From assembly GCA_020746105.1 (NCBI GenBank), contig CM036618.1, positions 110,919,808 to 110,983,807 of the forward strand: a stretch of DNA of 64,000 nt. Reading direction: 5' to 3'. Made by a program: the position numbers and the translations under genes. The stretch is from Trogon surrucura (lineage: Eukaryota > Chordata > Aves > Trogoniformes > Trogonidae). The notes under the pieces are model-generated. The model was not told the origin of the DNA. It worked only from the letters and a program-made list of their open reading frames with translations, and did no database searches. This document shows, piece after piece, positions 35,661-49,800 of the stretch (positions within the stretch are counted from its first letter, which is position 1; every line of letters starts with the position of its first letter).

Positions 35661-38600
35661 GCAGTTTATTAAGTTGCAACCAACCTGTCTACCTTTCCTG
35701 AGTGTCTGTCAGCTAAGATTCAACTTACTATCAGTGGGCAGAAATGGAAACAAAAAACCTTCCCAAAGTGAGGAACTTGGGTTGGTGTCACTCTCCCAGA
35801 ATAAGGAAGGCACAAAATTGAGACTTTCACTTTGTCTACCCATTTATCAGAACCAGTGCAGAAGTGAAGAGTGTTGTATTGCTTCTCCTCCTTCCCCTCG
35901 GGAGTGTAGCAGTAGGTTTGTGCTGCTGTGTTGTGGCGTTTCAAGCAGACAGCACCATCTTACTGGGAGAACAGGAGCAGCCATCTGCTCTTGGATATGA
36001 GACACCAGATCTGAAGGGCAAAGCTAAGTTTTATGCAATCTTTCCTTAGCAGAGATGATCAGAGATCCTTTGGGCTTCACTGTAGAGGCGGCAGCTTGCT
36101 CTCACCCACACTCTTAGCTACCTCCATAAAATCCTAATGGTAATGCAGTATCTTGCGGATCTTACCTGGAGGTTGAAAGATGAAGCAAAGTGTACTTGTG
36201 GCTCATCTCATCCAGTTGTCTCCTCATTAAAAATGTCACTGACTTGTACTCTCTAACACTTGCCATTGAGTTATGTGAGATATTCTGGCCATATGACATC
36301 AGGCCATGCCCCAAGACAAACACATTCTAGCCAACAAAGATGATCTGAAGAGACCTGTTGGTCTGGATATCTACTAAAAAGTTTTGCTTTCATTAAGGAA
36401 AATGTATAATTTTACCATACAGTTGAGTTGGTTGAAGATGACTGCACCCTCCTTACAAGAATTTAAAGTAGCCTGTTCAACACACAAAAAGGCACCTGAC
36501 ATGTCTTGATTAGGCTTTTAGAAAGGGCTAATTAGACTAGACTAGTTGGTAAAAGCCTTGTACTGAAACCTCAAATGAGGCAAAGCTCTTTTACAAGAGG
36601 TTGGCGGCCAGAGTCCCCAACCAGAAAAGGATAGAATCGGGTTCTGATTTGTTCAGATGGAAACTTTGAGGCCCACTAAGAGGACAATCATGATTTTCCA
36701 TCTGCAGAGAAATGATAAAATGTTAGCATTAATGAAGGTCCTGAAATTGCTATATTTTTATTCTGCTTAGTGTTTCAGGTACTTAAAAGCAGCATTTTAT
36801 CAGGTGCAAGGGTAAAATCTGTAATTTCCCTAATTACTTCTGATTTTCAGAACAGGCCATTCTTTTTCACTGTAACAGTTTTGGAAGTTCAAGTGTACAA
36901 CAACAACAAAAAAGCATAACTCGTTTCTGGTCACAGATAAGACCGTGTCCTTCTGTTGACAACTTTGGCTAGGTAAATTTGGCTGCTTTCACACATCTTC
37001 TTGAATTTTGTTTTTTTTCTGTGTGTTTTTCTTTAAAGAGAAATTTGTTTCACTGAGGAATAAAGAGAACTATGCATAACATGTCAGAACCTTATCTGTT
37101 AGAAACCAATGGAAAACAGGATGGCTCTAAGTTGGCCAAGTTAGAAACAAGATGCTTTACAGAAGAAATGGTATAGAAGGAATCTAACATACCTTTCATT
37201 TAAACAAATAAATGCTTCTCAATACATAACTAAAATTCTTCTTAACACATATTTGCATGTACTCCATAAACATTCTGTATATTTAAACTATTTTTGCTTT
37301 ATTAAGGTGTGGAAAAAAAATGCCTTCCAATATTTATTCTGTTCTTAATCCTGTTTGTTTTGTACTGTGTGTTACCTAGTTGAGGATACTAATTTTCTAT
37401 TCATGTTTTGTTCTTCAGAAGTTTGTGTCCTTGCAGCTGACTTAAAACATGGATGGTGAAGAACGAATCAGCGGATTTTAATAGTAGGCCTTAGCTGATA
37501 ACAATATTTAAAGTAGCAGCTGATCTCATGATTGAAAAAAAAAAATAATCCCAGAATCAGAAATATTCTGAGTGTGACATATTCGGATTTAAACTGTAAA
37601 TGTTGCCTACTAATTTGATGATGCTTGCTTCGAATAGTACATAAGTTTCAGTGAAGGGTCATAATGAATTAATCTTACCAAACTAGTGAGAGCTGTTTTA
37701 GTCTGCTTATCCTCTGAGTTTCAGAAGTGAAGAGTTTAAGGCAATTTCAGCTGCTTTGTTTCTCACCCAGTGAGTCCTGGGGCTGTGAGGCCCACCTGGA
37801 GTAACGTGCTTAGCCACAGGCAATACGGTGGTCTTGCTTTTTACCCTGCTTAGATGCTCTTTGAGAGAGATAATAAGATCACTTGCAAGAAGGTCAATGC
37901 TTGACCCTACACCAGTGTTCCTATATTCCATAAACCAGAGAAGTCTTAATTATATATGGAGATCTCGTAGTCTCTGAAGGCTGAAGTACCACACGAAGGT
38001 CTTCCACTTCTGAGATCAACTTTTCTTCTTCGATAAACGTGTTCTGTTGTGCCATTGAAAAGAACAAGCTACACTCAAGAGGAGTATTTTGGGCCCTATC
38101 AACTTATGTATGGAGTTGTCCTGACTTAAAGAAACATCCTCTCTTACTGAACTGTAAAAAACTGAAACTCACTGTGGTTCTAAAAGAAAAGCTCAGTGCC
38201 ATAATTTATGGTTCAGATCTTTGCCTCCTTCTTATTTGTGCCTCCAAGTATAAAAACACCCCTCTCTTGCCAAGATCATGTCTCTCCCTTCCCCTCAGGA
38301 CTGTGATTCTGGGCTTCCAAGATCATGGTTATTTGCCATGATTGCACCCAGGGACCTAATCTTTGCACAAGTACCTGTCTTCTATTATCTCTTAGGGGCA
38401 ACAACGGAAGGAAACTGGACACCCAGTAGCTTTCAGACAGATCTGTGTTATTCTGTGTCACAGACCGAGAGTTTAAAAAGCACATTATAAAAACCTACAA
38501 ACTCACTATATTTGCTAGCTATCATCATCCATCATCCTTCAGGTATCCTGATACACACAGACACAAATTCAGCTTTTTCTCTGCGTTTCAGCCTTCACCT

Positions 38601-39673
38601 CCTTGTTAGCTTTCACTTGTCACATACGAGGACAGGTTCTTTATAACCTTTCCTTGTTTGTTTGTCTGGTCTCTTGAACTGAGCAAACAAAATACACACA
38701 GTTTTCTCCTAGAGGAATAGCTTTCACCAGATGACTTGACCCACAGAGTGATTTAACTACTCATCTGTCTTAACAGCCAAGAGCAAACAAATAACACAGA
38801 TATGTATGTTACACAGAGCACTAACAAAACCTTTTTTAAAATTTTTTCATATCTTCTATCATACATCATTACATTTGCCTCCTTAGGCCTTATAACTTGA
38901 GATGAAGACCTTTCAAAATCAGCGTCTAGGGTGTTAAAGCCTCTTGTGTGCAAGGTTTGTTAAGAACCTTTCAATCCTTCTGTATTTATACTGAGGTGCT
39001 CGAAGTATAACCGAAAGAAAACTGGCTTTATTTCTAAAAGATGCGAGACTTTGTTGTCATAGGCTGTTCATCGTTCATGTTTGTTTGACATGGGTGAGGT
39101 TTAATCTGTCTAAATAAAGAAGCTCAAATCAAAACTGCATATGCAGTTTGGGTTTCAGTGAAGCTGCTCACAGAGTGTTAGTGAATTTTCAGGATGTTTG
39201 ACAAGCTTTGTCTGAAACTGATGCTGCTAATGAAATGTAGAGGTCTGCATATAAACCTCAGCAGCGTTTCCTCTTTTCCAACCTCTCTCCCAGGCCAGTT
39301 TCTTTTATTACTAAAAATGCCAAAACATCATTCAAGAGACACTTACTTTGCTGTTTTTATATCAGGAAATGCAGATTACTCTTGAATTATCCATTTCAGA
39401 GGGTGCTTTAGTAATAGAGGGTAAGAACTGGTTTACTAAAAGTCTGACTTTTTTTTGGCACAAATGCTCTGGGGAAATGAAAGCGACTTCAGTGCCTCTG
39501 GAGACTTTGAAGTTCAGTCAAGTCAGTGCGTCTTGGTAGGATAGGTGCAACTGAAAATGGAAGAACTGACTGGTCAGGAATCTACTTTTTCTCATTTCTG
39601 CTAATGTGCCAACAAATGCAGACATTACAGTACGGATGTAGCTCTAGCAATCCCTGTTTAGATGCTAATAATG
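35661..39673. other. Non-coding stretch, no gene seen
   Basis: No recognisable repeat or exon. It has ordinary AT-rich sequence with short A and T runs (for example 37312-37320 and 37538-37547). Overlapping ORFs of 60-108 codons at 35674-36049 lack protein-like features. Confidence 0.55.
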
Positions 39674-39862
39674 TCATAGAATCATGGAATAGTTAGGATT
39701 GGAAGACACCTTAAGTATCATCTACTCCTGATCCCCCTGCCATGGGCAGGGAAACCTATGACTAGATCAGATTGCTCAAAGCCCCATCCAACCTCAACTT
39801 TGACACTTTCAGAGAGAGAGCATCCACAGCTTCTCTGGGCAACCTCTTCCAGCGTCAATAAG
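39674..39862 (-). mobile_element. CR1 LINE 3' tail fragment
   Basis: The plus strand begins tcatagaatcatggaatagt, then aggattggaagacacctta, passes through ccctgccatgggcagggaa and agattgctcaaagccccatc, and ends around ctctgggcaacctcttccag. This is the reversed CR1 tail, truncated where the conserved wording breaks off near 39862. It is non-coding. Confidence 0.88.
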
Positions 39863-42800
39863 CAGCGCTCTTCATCCACCAGGTACCACTATGACAGTAA
39901 AAGCTGGTTTAGATAAAACAATTGGCTACCTTAACAATTTTGCAGTGAGTAGGCTTGAGTGCCTTCTCACAGTCAAGCCTTCTGCTGGCTAAACACCTCC
40001 TTGCAGAAAGAATCAGGAAGTTTCTAAAGCGTCTTTTCTTCCTGAAGCACAATATGCCTTGCAAGCCTGAGCAGCACACAGGCAAATGTATCTGTGACTG
40101 GCAGTAGAGGTACGTACAACCCCAGGCACTGGCTCCTACTCTCGGGAAGGCTGTATTTTGCCATTAAGATGTGATCCATGAATTTGCCTCTAATCTGATG
40201 AATCGTTTTTTCCCCTCCCTTAGGTTTTTTTCCTGCTTTCCTATTAATGTATTCTGTGCTTATTCTGGTCTAGAAGAAGGAGGAGAGATGAGCTCCCCTG
40301 CAACCCTGGAGGTGGTGTGTTGTTTACAAAAAGTTATAGCATTAGTACAGACACTGACCATGCTTTTACTCCTCTTTCAGATATACTGTGTACTGATGGG
40401 AATTAATGGGCACTTTTTCAGTCCTTACTGAGGCAGAACTCTTACTGGACCAGTGGGACTTTTATCCAAATAATGAAAATATCACAGTAAGTTCATGATA
40501 CTATATTTCACAAATGGGACTTTCAGAGGTCGGAGGATTTCAGTTGCTGTAACTTATGCATTGTCGGATCGAAGAGCTTGCACTATGGGGAACAAGAGAT
40601 TGACATTCAAACCAAAAAAAAAAAAAAGCATGTCTAGGATAAAGAAAAGTTGCTTCATAGAGAGTAGACCTTCAAAAATGCTGCATTAATACTAAAAATA
40701 TACACTGGAGACTACCATAGCAGCCTAGGTGCTCAAGCAGTTTCCACAAAGACAGTCATTTATTTCACTGCACATACCTTATCATGAGGAGTCACTAAGC
40801 TCAACTCTGTGAAGGCTCCCTTTCATCTTCAGTGCCTCTCCTACAAGCGAGAGGGTATTATTGTCACGAATGAATGCGAGTTGCCGAGCTCAGGGAGTTA
40901 TGCAGCACAGAGAGCCTTCATACAGATATTTAGTCATAAATACTGTCATTACAGAGAGGCACAAGCGCCTGTGCTTTTGCGATTAATGCATCTGCTGTAA
41001 GTCAGTAGAGTCCTTCAAAAGTCATGCCACCGCAACCCAGTCTTGACCCAGCTGATATCTGTGTGATAGAGCTGGGGTGTAACTGATACATGCCTGCACA
41101 TTGTAGGTGCATGATAGAAAAGAGCAAGGACCCTGGTCGTATGGCTATGATGTGTATTCGGTATTGAAATATAGCAGCAAGTCCTTAAAACTGTTAATGA
41201 ATGAGGCGCAGCCTACACCTTTGGTACTGTACACGGAACAGGCTATTTACTGCTATTTTCCTTTGTCAGCTTCAGGAACATGGAAATATTTCATCTGTAT
41301 GGCATGTTTGGGCCCTTGTGAAAAAGGCAGAGAGTTCTAATATAGTTCACCAAAGTAAAGCACAAAGCCAAAATCCTACACCCTACCAAAACTCTTTGGA
41401 GGCAGCAAGTTATTAACAATTTGCTCACTATGGTAGAAGTACAAAATTGGATATGGCTCACCACTGTGAACCTTCATAATGGCTCTTTCTTCTATCAATA
41501 TTCCTAGATCTAGTAAGTGTCTGAAGAAAGGAAAGGTCTCGGTAAACTGCTGCTCAATAATGTTAAGAAGAACAGGAAAAAAAAGAAAGAGATAGTCAGA
41601 AAGACAACATTTTGAGAGTGACTACTTCAATGCAGATCAAACTGAACATAGTCAATCATATACCTCTACTGAACCACAAGGACTTTTAGGAGCCATACAG
41701 CAACAGACCATTATTAGTGGCAGATTTTGAAAAAAAACCCACATTACTTCAGTCCCATGATATGAACATTGACTTTAATCTGTCTTCTCCATGGGCTAAT
41801 CCCTCTTGTCATTTTTGTAATTCTCATTCCTGCGCCTTGTAAGCTTGAATCATGCTTTCTATGTAGTAGCATGTTATGTCAAAGATATTCAAAAGGTTCC
41901 TGAAGTCTGATGAAAAGCCTTACCTTCACTCAGGGTTTCTTAAGTAGTATGTGATTTCTGCAACACAGCTCAAAAACCAGCTCATTTCAGCCCTTGCTTG
42001 GTGGGCTGTGGGTAGGAGGGAGGTATTGACATTCCAGGTAATTAGGGGCATAAGTAAAGGAAAATATCAACATATTTAAGTTAAAAAAAAGAAATTTTTT
42101 TAGACCTTGATGGATGAATTATATGCCTTGCTTGCATTTTATACTGCCTTCAGAAGCTCTGTTCTAACCTCATGTTGCCAACAACTTTCTCATAGTGTCA
42201 AACCTCTTCTCCTCTGCATCCCTCCTTCAAGAACACAAGATTTTTATGTATTTTGGAGTTAACCAAGAAAAAAATCTTATTCACTCATACAGAAATTTAA
42301 CAAGCGAGCAGTTTGGTGGGCAGGGGAATTTACAAACCTTGGGTTCCTTATGATTCTTATGCTTTTCAGATTACAGGGTGCTCTTACTTCCTTGATCACA
42401 AAATATCTCTAACCTGCATTAGTAATTAGATAAGTTTCTTAAAGATAAATTTCTTAAAAGAGAAAGTAGGGATTAAAATCTTATTTCTGTAATAAAGAAT
42501 GTGAAAATGATGAAGAGGACAGACAAGCTGTTTTCTGCTACAATCCCAAGAGAGACAGAGCTCCTGTAGAGGGAGTGAGCATTGGTGAGAGGAGGTAAAA
42601 TGCTAACAACAGTGAGGTACTTTACTTCATTTCCATCTCCCTTTTCTGACTGAATAAAGCAACATATCATATGAAGTCTTCTACTCTTCATACTCAAGGT
42701 TTAATGATCAGACCATCTACAGTAAGAAAAACCTCTGCTGCTTATTTGTAACAGTAACACTATGGATATATAAAGAACAGACAAGTAATTAATGTGGGAC

Positions 42801-45158
42801 TGGGTGAAAAATGTATTGCATTATTCTGCACTAGGGCAAAAAAAAATAACTTACAGGGCACGTTTACTTTATTTTTGTCATTAATGACAGTTAACAATAT
42901 CCAAGAGATGTGTGGGGATAACTTTGTGCTCTAAAGATACTGCTGAATTTGCAATGAATTGCAAATTTGTCAATGAATTTGCACTGCTTGCTTCCAGTAA
43001 TTTGCTGATCCATCGCCTCAATGTCACAGCAAATTCCTCTTGAAAGAGGAAATTTACTATACATCACTTTGTCTCTTATAGCATTGTGATAAGAATCTGA
43101 CCCCATTTTTGGCACCTTGTGAAAAGCTAAACCTATTCAACTCATAAGCATTTATTACTCACTTGAAAATATACCGCTGATAACTCCACTTTGATCTGTC
43201 CACAATTTGCATTCACTATTCAGATGTCTCCACTGTCAGACCCAGTAATTCGTGTATGGATTAATGATCATTAACAAAAACAACTACTGAGAGTCTAAAG
43301 TTACTACACCAAATACACGGACAAGCACTTATTCTATGAACAAGGTATTTGCACAAGCATTTTGAAGTTTTTTAACTTTTCTCACTCCCACAGTCCCTTG
43401 AAAGTTAAAAAGGAGGTTAATTCTTGAATTATTTTACAACAGGATTATTTCTTTAGTGATGCCTAAGGTTTAGTGGTGGAGAAAGGCCATTTACCATTGG
43501 CTTAAGCACTCCTACTTTGATTTTTTCATAGGATGGGCACCTTTTCTATGGTCATAAGAAAATAGACGTTATAAAGGTATGGCACAGAAATGCCTTAACT
43601 TCAAGGAATGAATATGCATGTGCGTTGCCAGACAAACAGACATGGAGTACCCCATCTACTGGATACCAAGCTGCAGCATTGCAAACCTCTACCCTGTCAC
43701 TCATACATTCACTCCTATATGCTGATGATACTGTAGTTACTATCCCTGATGACAGACATGCCAATAAAAAGAGAATTTGGACTACACACGTCTCAATTTG
43801 AGCACAATTGGTGTGGATAATTACTGAGTTTCTTTTGGTACCGTTACTTGTTATGCTACAGATAAAATTGTGATTTCAGCATTCTCATCAAACCGAATCT
43901 CACCTTTGATCACTTATGAGGCCCTAGCTAGAAAACACAGAAGTGCTATTATGCAAGATATCACTTAACTCCTTCGTCTGCTTGTTGCCCAGCAAACTGT
44001 TCCTGTTTAGTTTAATTCATAGCCTAGGGCATATATTTCATACTTGTGTTTAACTCCTGAAAGGCTGGTGTCCCACATCCGAAGCAGCAGTTTTCATAAC
44101 CATTTGTGAAGACAACAAATCCTTCTTGGATTAAGTTCATTTAACCAATGTTAGATTTAATCACTGAAATTATGAGACAGTTTTATTATAACCAGCCATG
44201 CAAGCCTACAAAGCATTTAAAAGATAGCTCCAAGTTTGAATACGTTTTCTTCCTTTATTCCCAACACAAATTACTGCAGCACAACCCTGAAGTGGTATTG
44301 TTGTGAAGCCTTTTTCTTCAGATAAAATCTGGTGAGCTTTCAAGAAACAAAGGGCCATCCCCTGTAACTCCAGAAACAGAGGTTCATAGGAGACATGCAG
44401 AAAAAATGCTGATTCAAGTACATTTTCAGGTATTAACCACCTGCGGTCTGAATTTATCAGCCCTGGAGAATACAACCAATTACAAGTATCTTCTTGGCCC
44501 AAACCAACACATCTGTGCTATAGTAGTCAGTCTGACTGTGGTACTTCTCTTTGCTAACGTGAGCCCACATTTAAATCATAAAGTTATTTCACAATTCAAA
44601 GCTTAGTGCCTAGAGCTACTTTCTGTGCTACAGAAAGCTACACTGTGATTTTCATGAAGAATAATACCTGTATTGTTTACAGAGCAGGGCTAGAGACGGC
44701 TCTGCTCACTACCACCTGCAGGCATTGAAAATTAGAACAAGTACATGCTTAATCATTTACCAGGGAAATGGAACAGCTACAATAACAGCAACAAAAAAAA
44801 AAAAAAAAAGAAAAAAAAGGGTTTAGTAGATTAAAATGATGCTATGAATAATGCAATATGCTACCAGAGTGTCAAACCTCAGCTCTTTTTGACCCAGCTC
44901 TCAGCAATTGGTTTCATTTGCTAGTAGAGACCTTTTGCTTTCTGGCTAGTCAGAGGTAGTTGAGAACATTTAGTGAGAGTAAAATCAACTGCAAGTGGAA
45001 ACTCAGCTTCTAGAAAATAAATACAAATGAGTTTTGATTAAAGCACTGTGCTCAATTGTAGCATTATTTGTATATGACATTCACAGGTAGGAAAGTGATT
45101 GGTAATTCTTTGGCTTTGATATAGTACAGTGGGTTCATTTGGTCAAGCAGTAAAGCAC
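39863..45158. other. Non-coding stretch, no gene seen
   Basis: Contains A14 at 40614-40627, A17 at 44793-44809 followed by G and A8, and a palindrome at 42946-42967 with an overlapping direct repeat. ORFs of up to 98 codons have no recognisable product. Confidence 0.5.
42946..42967. repeat. Perfect 10-bp-arm palindrome with octamer/C-EBP-like words
   Basis: The arms aatttgcaat (42946-42955) and attgcaaatt (42958-42967) are exact reverse complements separated by two bases. Part of the unit, caatgaatttgca, recurs at 42971-42983. The words resemble POU octamer (ATTTGCAT) and C/EBP (TTGCAAT) sites, but function is not shown. Confidence 0.6.
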
Positions 45159-45305
45159 CTGAGAGACCACCAGGTATATACCATTCATCACCTGCTGGCT
45201 CATACACCCAGCTCCCCAGCTGGGCTCCTTTCACTCCCTGATTAAAAGCACTTACAGTCAAGGCACATTTTAGTCTACTCGTAGCATAAAAGGCTTCACC
45301 GTGGA
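45159..45305 (-). CDS. Weak candidate coding exon, unidentified
   Basis: On the minus strand cattcttgtttcag (a good acceptor) precedes 147 bases open in one frame, and CTCTCAG|gtgctt is a fair donor. The peptide includes FYATSRLKCALTVSAFN and LGSWVYEPAGDEWYIPGG, which reads more like a protein than most chance ORFs here. The same frame stays open for another 30 or so codons, and an alternative donor ACT|gtaagt inside would give a 50-base exon. The exon would end in phase 1, which fits the phase-1 start of the exon at 212-395, but one third of random pairs would also fit. I do not recognise the protein. Chance is a serious alternative. Confidence 0.22.
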
Positions 45306-46374
45306 CTGAAACAAGAATGCTCAAGATCAGAACATGACTAAAGTTTTCTTCTGGTGGGATTTTGGTGAAGGTAAGGGATTCTCAGGGTAGCACCAAAAGG
45401 AACATAAGAGGGTCTGAGCAAACCTAGTAGAATAAAAAATTGAATATTTCTTATTGTTTAACTTGTTTGCATCCTTATTAGTTGAGTTGTTAATTAAAAG
45501 CAAAATAAACTTAAGGTGAATTAAAATTAATAAAGACCACATATATACTCAGTCTACATGCCCCATGTTCTGAAGTAAAAGTCTGCCGATGTACCTGTTT
45601 CATCTTAAAAATACAATTAAACTGCCACAATTACAATATTAAGTACATTACAAGAATTTGAGATTCTTTTCATTTAAGCCTATTAGCATCCTTCAGGATG
45701 TACAATTCTTGTCTCCTAAGCCATAAGAGGCACCTGTAATGCCTAACATCTAAGAACTTGATGTCACAAATGCAAGACACTGCAGGGAGACAAGCAACTT
45801 ATTTTTATTAATGATAACATTTTAGCTTTGAAAGCTGCTCTTCACACCTTCATGAGTATCAACACACTGTGCCTGTCAAGCAGCAATCAACCACCTATTG
45901 CATTTGCCAATATGCACCTCTCATAGCCACTTACAAGAGCATTTCAGACTCAGACAACCCTCAAGACCATGGCTTCAAAAAGTGTTGGATGAATGTTACG
46001 CAGTATGATCAAGAGCTTCTGGTAATACATACTCCCTGAAACATCTCTACAAAGGCAATCAGTTTGGGAATGCTACTGGGATCAGGCAGAGAAGAAGGGA
46101 AGGAGCTGCCCTTGGGGGACCCCCCAGTGGGCAGGAGGTGCTGACCCATGCAGAGAATTTCACTGATTTGCCAGACAGTCCTTGCCCATTACAGACAATG
46201 AAAGTAAGTCACCTGTCTCAATTTCAGTTGATTATTATAAAGCTGTGACAATAAGACTTGCTAATCCTTATTTCTATTACATCTGCCTTGGATTTGTGGG
46301 CTTTTCCGCCTGTACCTGTTCCAGGATGATGACTGGGGTCACCTTCCTTTCAGACAAGACTCACCATCTGTGTA
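45306..46374. other. Non-coding stretch, no gene seen
   Basis: Nothing recognisable beyond AT-rich single-copy-looking sequence. Confidence 0.5.
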
Positions 46375-46832
46375 TCTTAGAATGGGGAGGTTTGAAGGGA
46401 CCTTGAAGATCACCTAGTTCCAAATCCCCTGCTGTGGGCAGGGACACCTCTCTCCCACTCGACCAGGTTGCTCAAAGCTCCATCCAACCTGGCCTTGAAC
46501 ACTTCCAGGGATGGGACATCCACAACCTCCTTGGGCAACCTGTTCCAGTGTTTCACCACTCTCATGGTGAAGTATTTTTCCTTATATCAAATCTAAATCT
46601 ACCCTCTTGCAGTTTCAGGCCATTGCCCCTTGACCTATCACTACAGGCCCTTGTAAAAAGCCCTTCTCCAGCTTTCCTGTAGGCCCTTTTCATGTACTGG
46701 AAGACCATTGTTAGGTCACCCCAGAGACTTCTCTTCTCCAAGCTGAATAACCCCAGGTCTCTCAGCCTGTCCTCAAGCAGAGGTTCTCCAGCCCTCTAAT
46801 CATCTTCGTGGCCCTCCTCTGGACCCACTACT
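46375..46832 (-). mobile_element. CR1 LINE 3' fragment, about 460 bp
   Basis: The plus strand runs from atcttagaatggggagg through ttgaagggaccttgaagatc, ctgctgtgggcagggacacc, ggttgctcaaagctccatcc, ctccttgggcaacctgttcc, and on to ccccaggtctctcagcctgt and gtggccctcctctggaccc. This is the reversed CR1 3' region including the end of ORF2. It is longer than the other tails here and moderately diverged. The 5' truncation point is near 46832. Confidence 0.93.
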
Positions 46833-49800
46833 GAGGAGTGTGTTGGGCTTTAAGAACAAGTGCAAATGCTTATAGATTCCAACAACCGGTGATGTATTGA
46901 CAAGCAGCCTTCTTTAAAGGAAACATTAGAAGGAAATACCTACTCATGACTTTGTGTCTTCCATATTTACATATCACCCCAAACTACTCCAGGTAGTCAC
47001 CCCTTAATTTCCAAGAGTAGAATAAAGAGAGTCTCTAACCAAAGTCCAGCTGCTCATGCAAATCTGTGGAAAATTCTGTTCGTGGGGGTATTGCCTAGGC
47101 CTTCTGAGCAGTGCTGTCAGAGGTGCTCACCAAGGGTACAGCCCACATCACCAGCAACATCCGCATGCTCCCAACAACAAACCCAGCTAACACAAGGAAC
47201 CTTACACCAGTATTACACCACCTGCAATGACAGAATTTGCTAGCTGTGCTAAGCAGGCCAGGGTAAGCAGTGGGGATGTTCTCACACCTCTGTGAAGCAG
47301 CAAAACTGGAACAGTACTTCAGTTTCAGCCTTGTCCATCCAAACTTGTGACCAAAATAATTTCAGCGCTCCTCAGAATATCAGGCAGCAGGTGTCTTAAC
47401 TTCTTTCCTTGCCATATACAAACATCAGTGTTAAGTAGCCTGAAAGAAGGGTCTTGCTCTTTCTTGCCCTCTCCTCTTTAGGTGCTCACATCTGCATGGG
47501 AGCAGGACTCCCACAATCACACCCGCTATGATCACGTAACGCTAATGGTGGGTAAAGGATCACCATAACAGACAAAGGTCATCATCTTTGTGTAAGCCTT
47601 CATGACTTCTATATCCTCATATTTTCCTAGCCAAAGGAAAAAAAAAAAGAAAAACCTAGCAGGATTTATGAATAGCACAACAGACACAAGCATGTATGGA
47701 GAAAATGAGTGGGTTTTTTTCCTCTCCTCTTAAATAAAAACCTCTCAAGTGGGCGTCTAAATATTGGGCTACTCCAAAATTTCTAGCAGTTTGTATGTTG
47801 TGTATGAAATATTTTGTATATTTGCCTTCAGCATTCTCTGAGCTACTCACATTTTGTCATTGGGAAACAACAGCGGTTTATGATAAAATGTCCCCCAAGT
47901 AGTTAACCTAGTTTAGGGAGCTAATGCTGTAATTGTGAGAGGGGCAAAAGGTGCTCAGATAAGACCTGATTTTCATTTAGTTTGGATCAGGTTGTTTACT
48001 GGAAAAAAAAGTTTTTGTTTAGCCGGTTTCACCCTTGAAAAAAAAAAAGAAAAAAAAAAGACTTTTGAGACCTATGTGAGTTTGTGATGAAAAATGGGTC
48101 AGTCTAGGTTCAGAGTCAGGATCTGTGCCCAGCCATTGCAGCTTCAACACATTTGGGGAACAAAAAAAAAAGTAAAATACATATAATGCACCCAAATGAA
48201 GACCACTAAGAGCCCTCTCTATTTCCTATGACAAAGCAAGAGCCTACAGGGGTAGAAATAAATTAGGTAAAAATTAGTCGCTTTTTAAATTCTAACTGTA
48301 AGCATATCACCCAGAGCTAGAGAAACTACTCAAAATTTAAAAAAAAAACCAACAAAAACCACAAGCAAAAAACCACAAACCAAAACCCCATGATTTTTGT
48401 TTTTCAGTAGCTGGGAATGGCAATGCAAGAGCTGAAGGCAAATACATCCCCCCAGCTATAGAGAAATAAAATGTTATTATCAGCACTGCTTTCTTCAATG
48501 CCATTTTAACAAGGAATGTTTCTCAACAATAACATTTAATTTCATTTAAATAACAAAATAATATCCTAAACAAAAATCAAGAAAGGTGGACATTAATTAG
48601 AAACCATACAAGTCCTGGCTTTGAGATAGATTACATCTTTTCTACAGTTAAAAATACCAATTTTTTTTTTTCTTTGTGTTCAAAGTCACCAAAGTGCTTG
48701 GATTTCAGTGGTGCTGAAACAGGAAGGCCCACATGCAACCACAATGAGAGTTTTTCCCCTCTGAGATGCTGGAAAACAGTCTGGCATATGCACAGGTAAA
48801 TGATGGTCTACCAGCAGTGCAAAAGTAAATTTGATGACAAAGCAGAAACATCCTGTTATGTCATGCCTGTGTGGAAAAGAATCTATTTAATGGGCACTCT
48901 GATAAACTTGATTTAAATGAGATAGAAATTAAGTGTGTCCTTGAGAAAAGGGGCAGCAGGGTTAAGGAGGAAAAGTGTTTGAGTCCCCCTCTATTTAGGA
49001 AGAAATGCTAACATTTCCAGTGTAGGTAATCATGTTAATTTTAAATGCAAAGGCAAGTAATCTTTTTTTTTTTTTTGCAAGCATTCTCAGTCACTAGAGC
49101 AGAACCTAGCAAGCAGGTCTAATCAGCTATCGCTTTTCTGTTATCTGAGTTTGGCTTGCATGAAATTTCTCATGTAGGTGAAAAGGTAAAACACGTTACA
49201 ACAATCTTTCCCAACAGTTTCCTAAATGCAGAACAAAGTTAAGAAAAACAAACCAAACAAGAACCCTCCAAAATGCTTCCCATGCTTTCTTTCAGCAAAT
49301 TAAGGTTGCAGAAATGCAGCATTTCTCCCTGTCTTTATGTGTCATTTGACTCAGAAGACATAAACCAGAGTAATTTTTTCTGTGACCTAGAATAAAGATC
49401 TATACTCTCAATCTTTTAAAACCTCATGCTGTCTGCAAGTCTAACCAGACACACATACTGGAACTAAAAGCCTTCCCCATGTTGTACTTCATTCATTCCC
49501 CATTCCACTACAATTATAAACCAACTCTAATTTACCATGAAGAAGTTGCTAGAAACATACAGCGCACCAATGAACCTTGTGTCAGTGTGGCTTTTAAGAA
49601 CACATTCATGTTTTCAAAAGTGCAGAGAGAAACAGAGACAGATGAGACCTCTTGAGGGGAAACTGAAGACAAGTGCTCTTCAGAAATCCTAAATTAATAC
49701 GTTTCCCGCAAAGTAGAAAACGCAGGTGAAACATGTGACATCAGACAAGCAGGGGACAGGGAAAGTTACAGTGGCTGAGCATGGTTTCAAACTTACAGAA

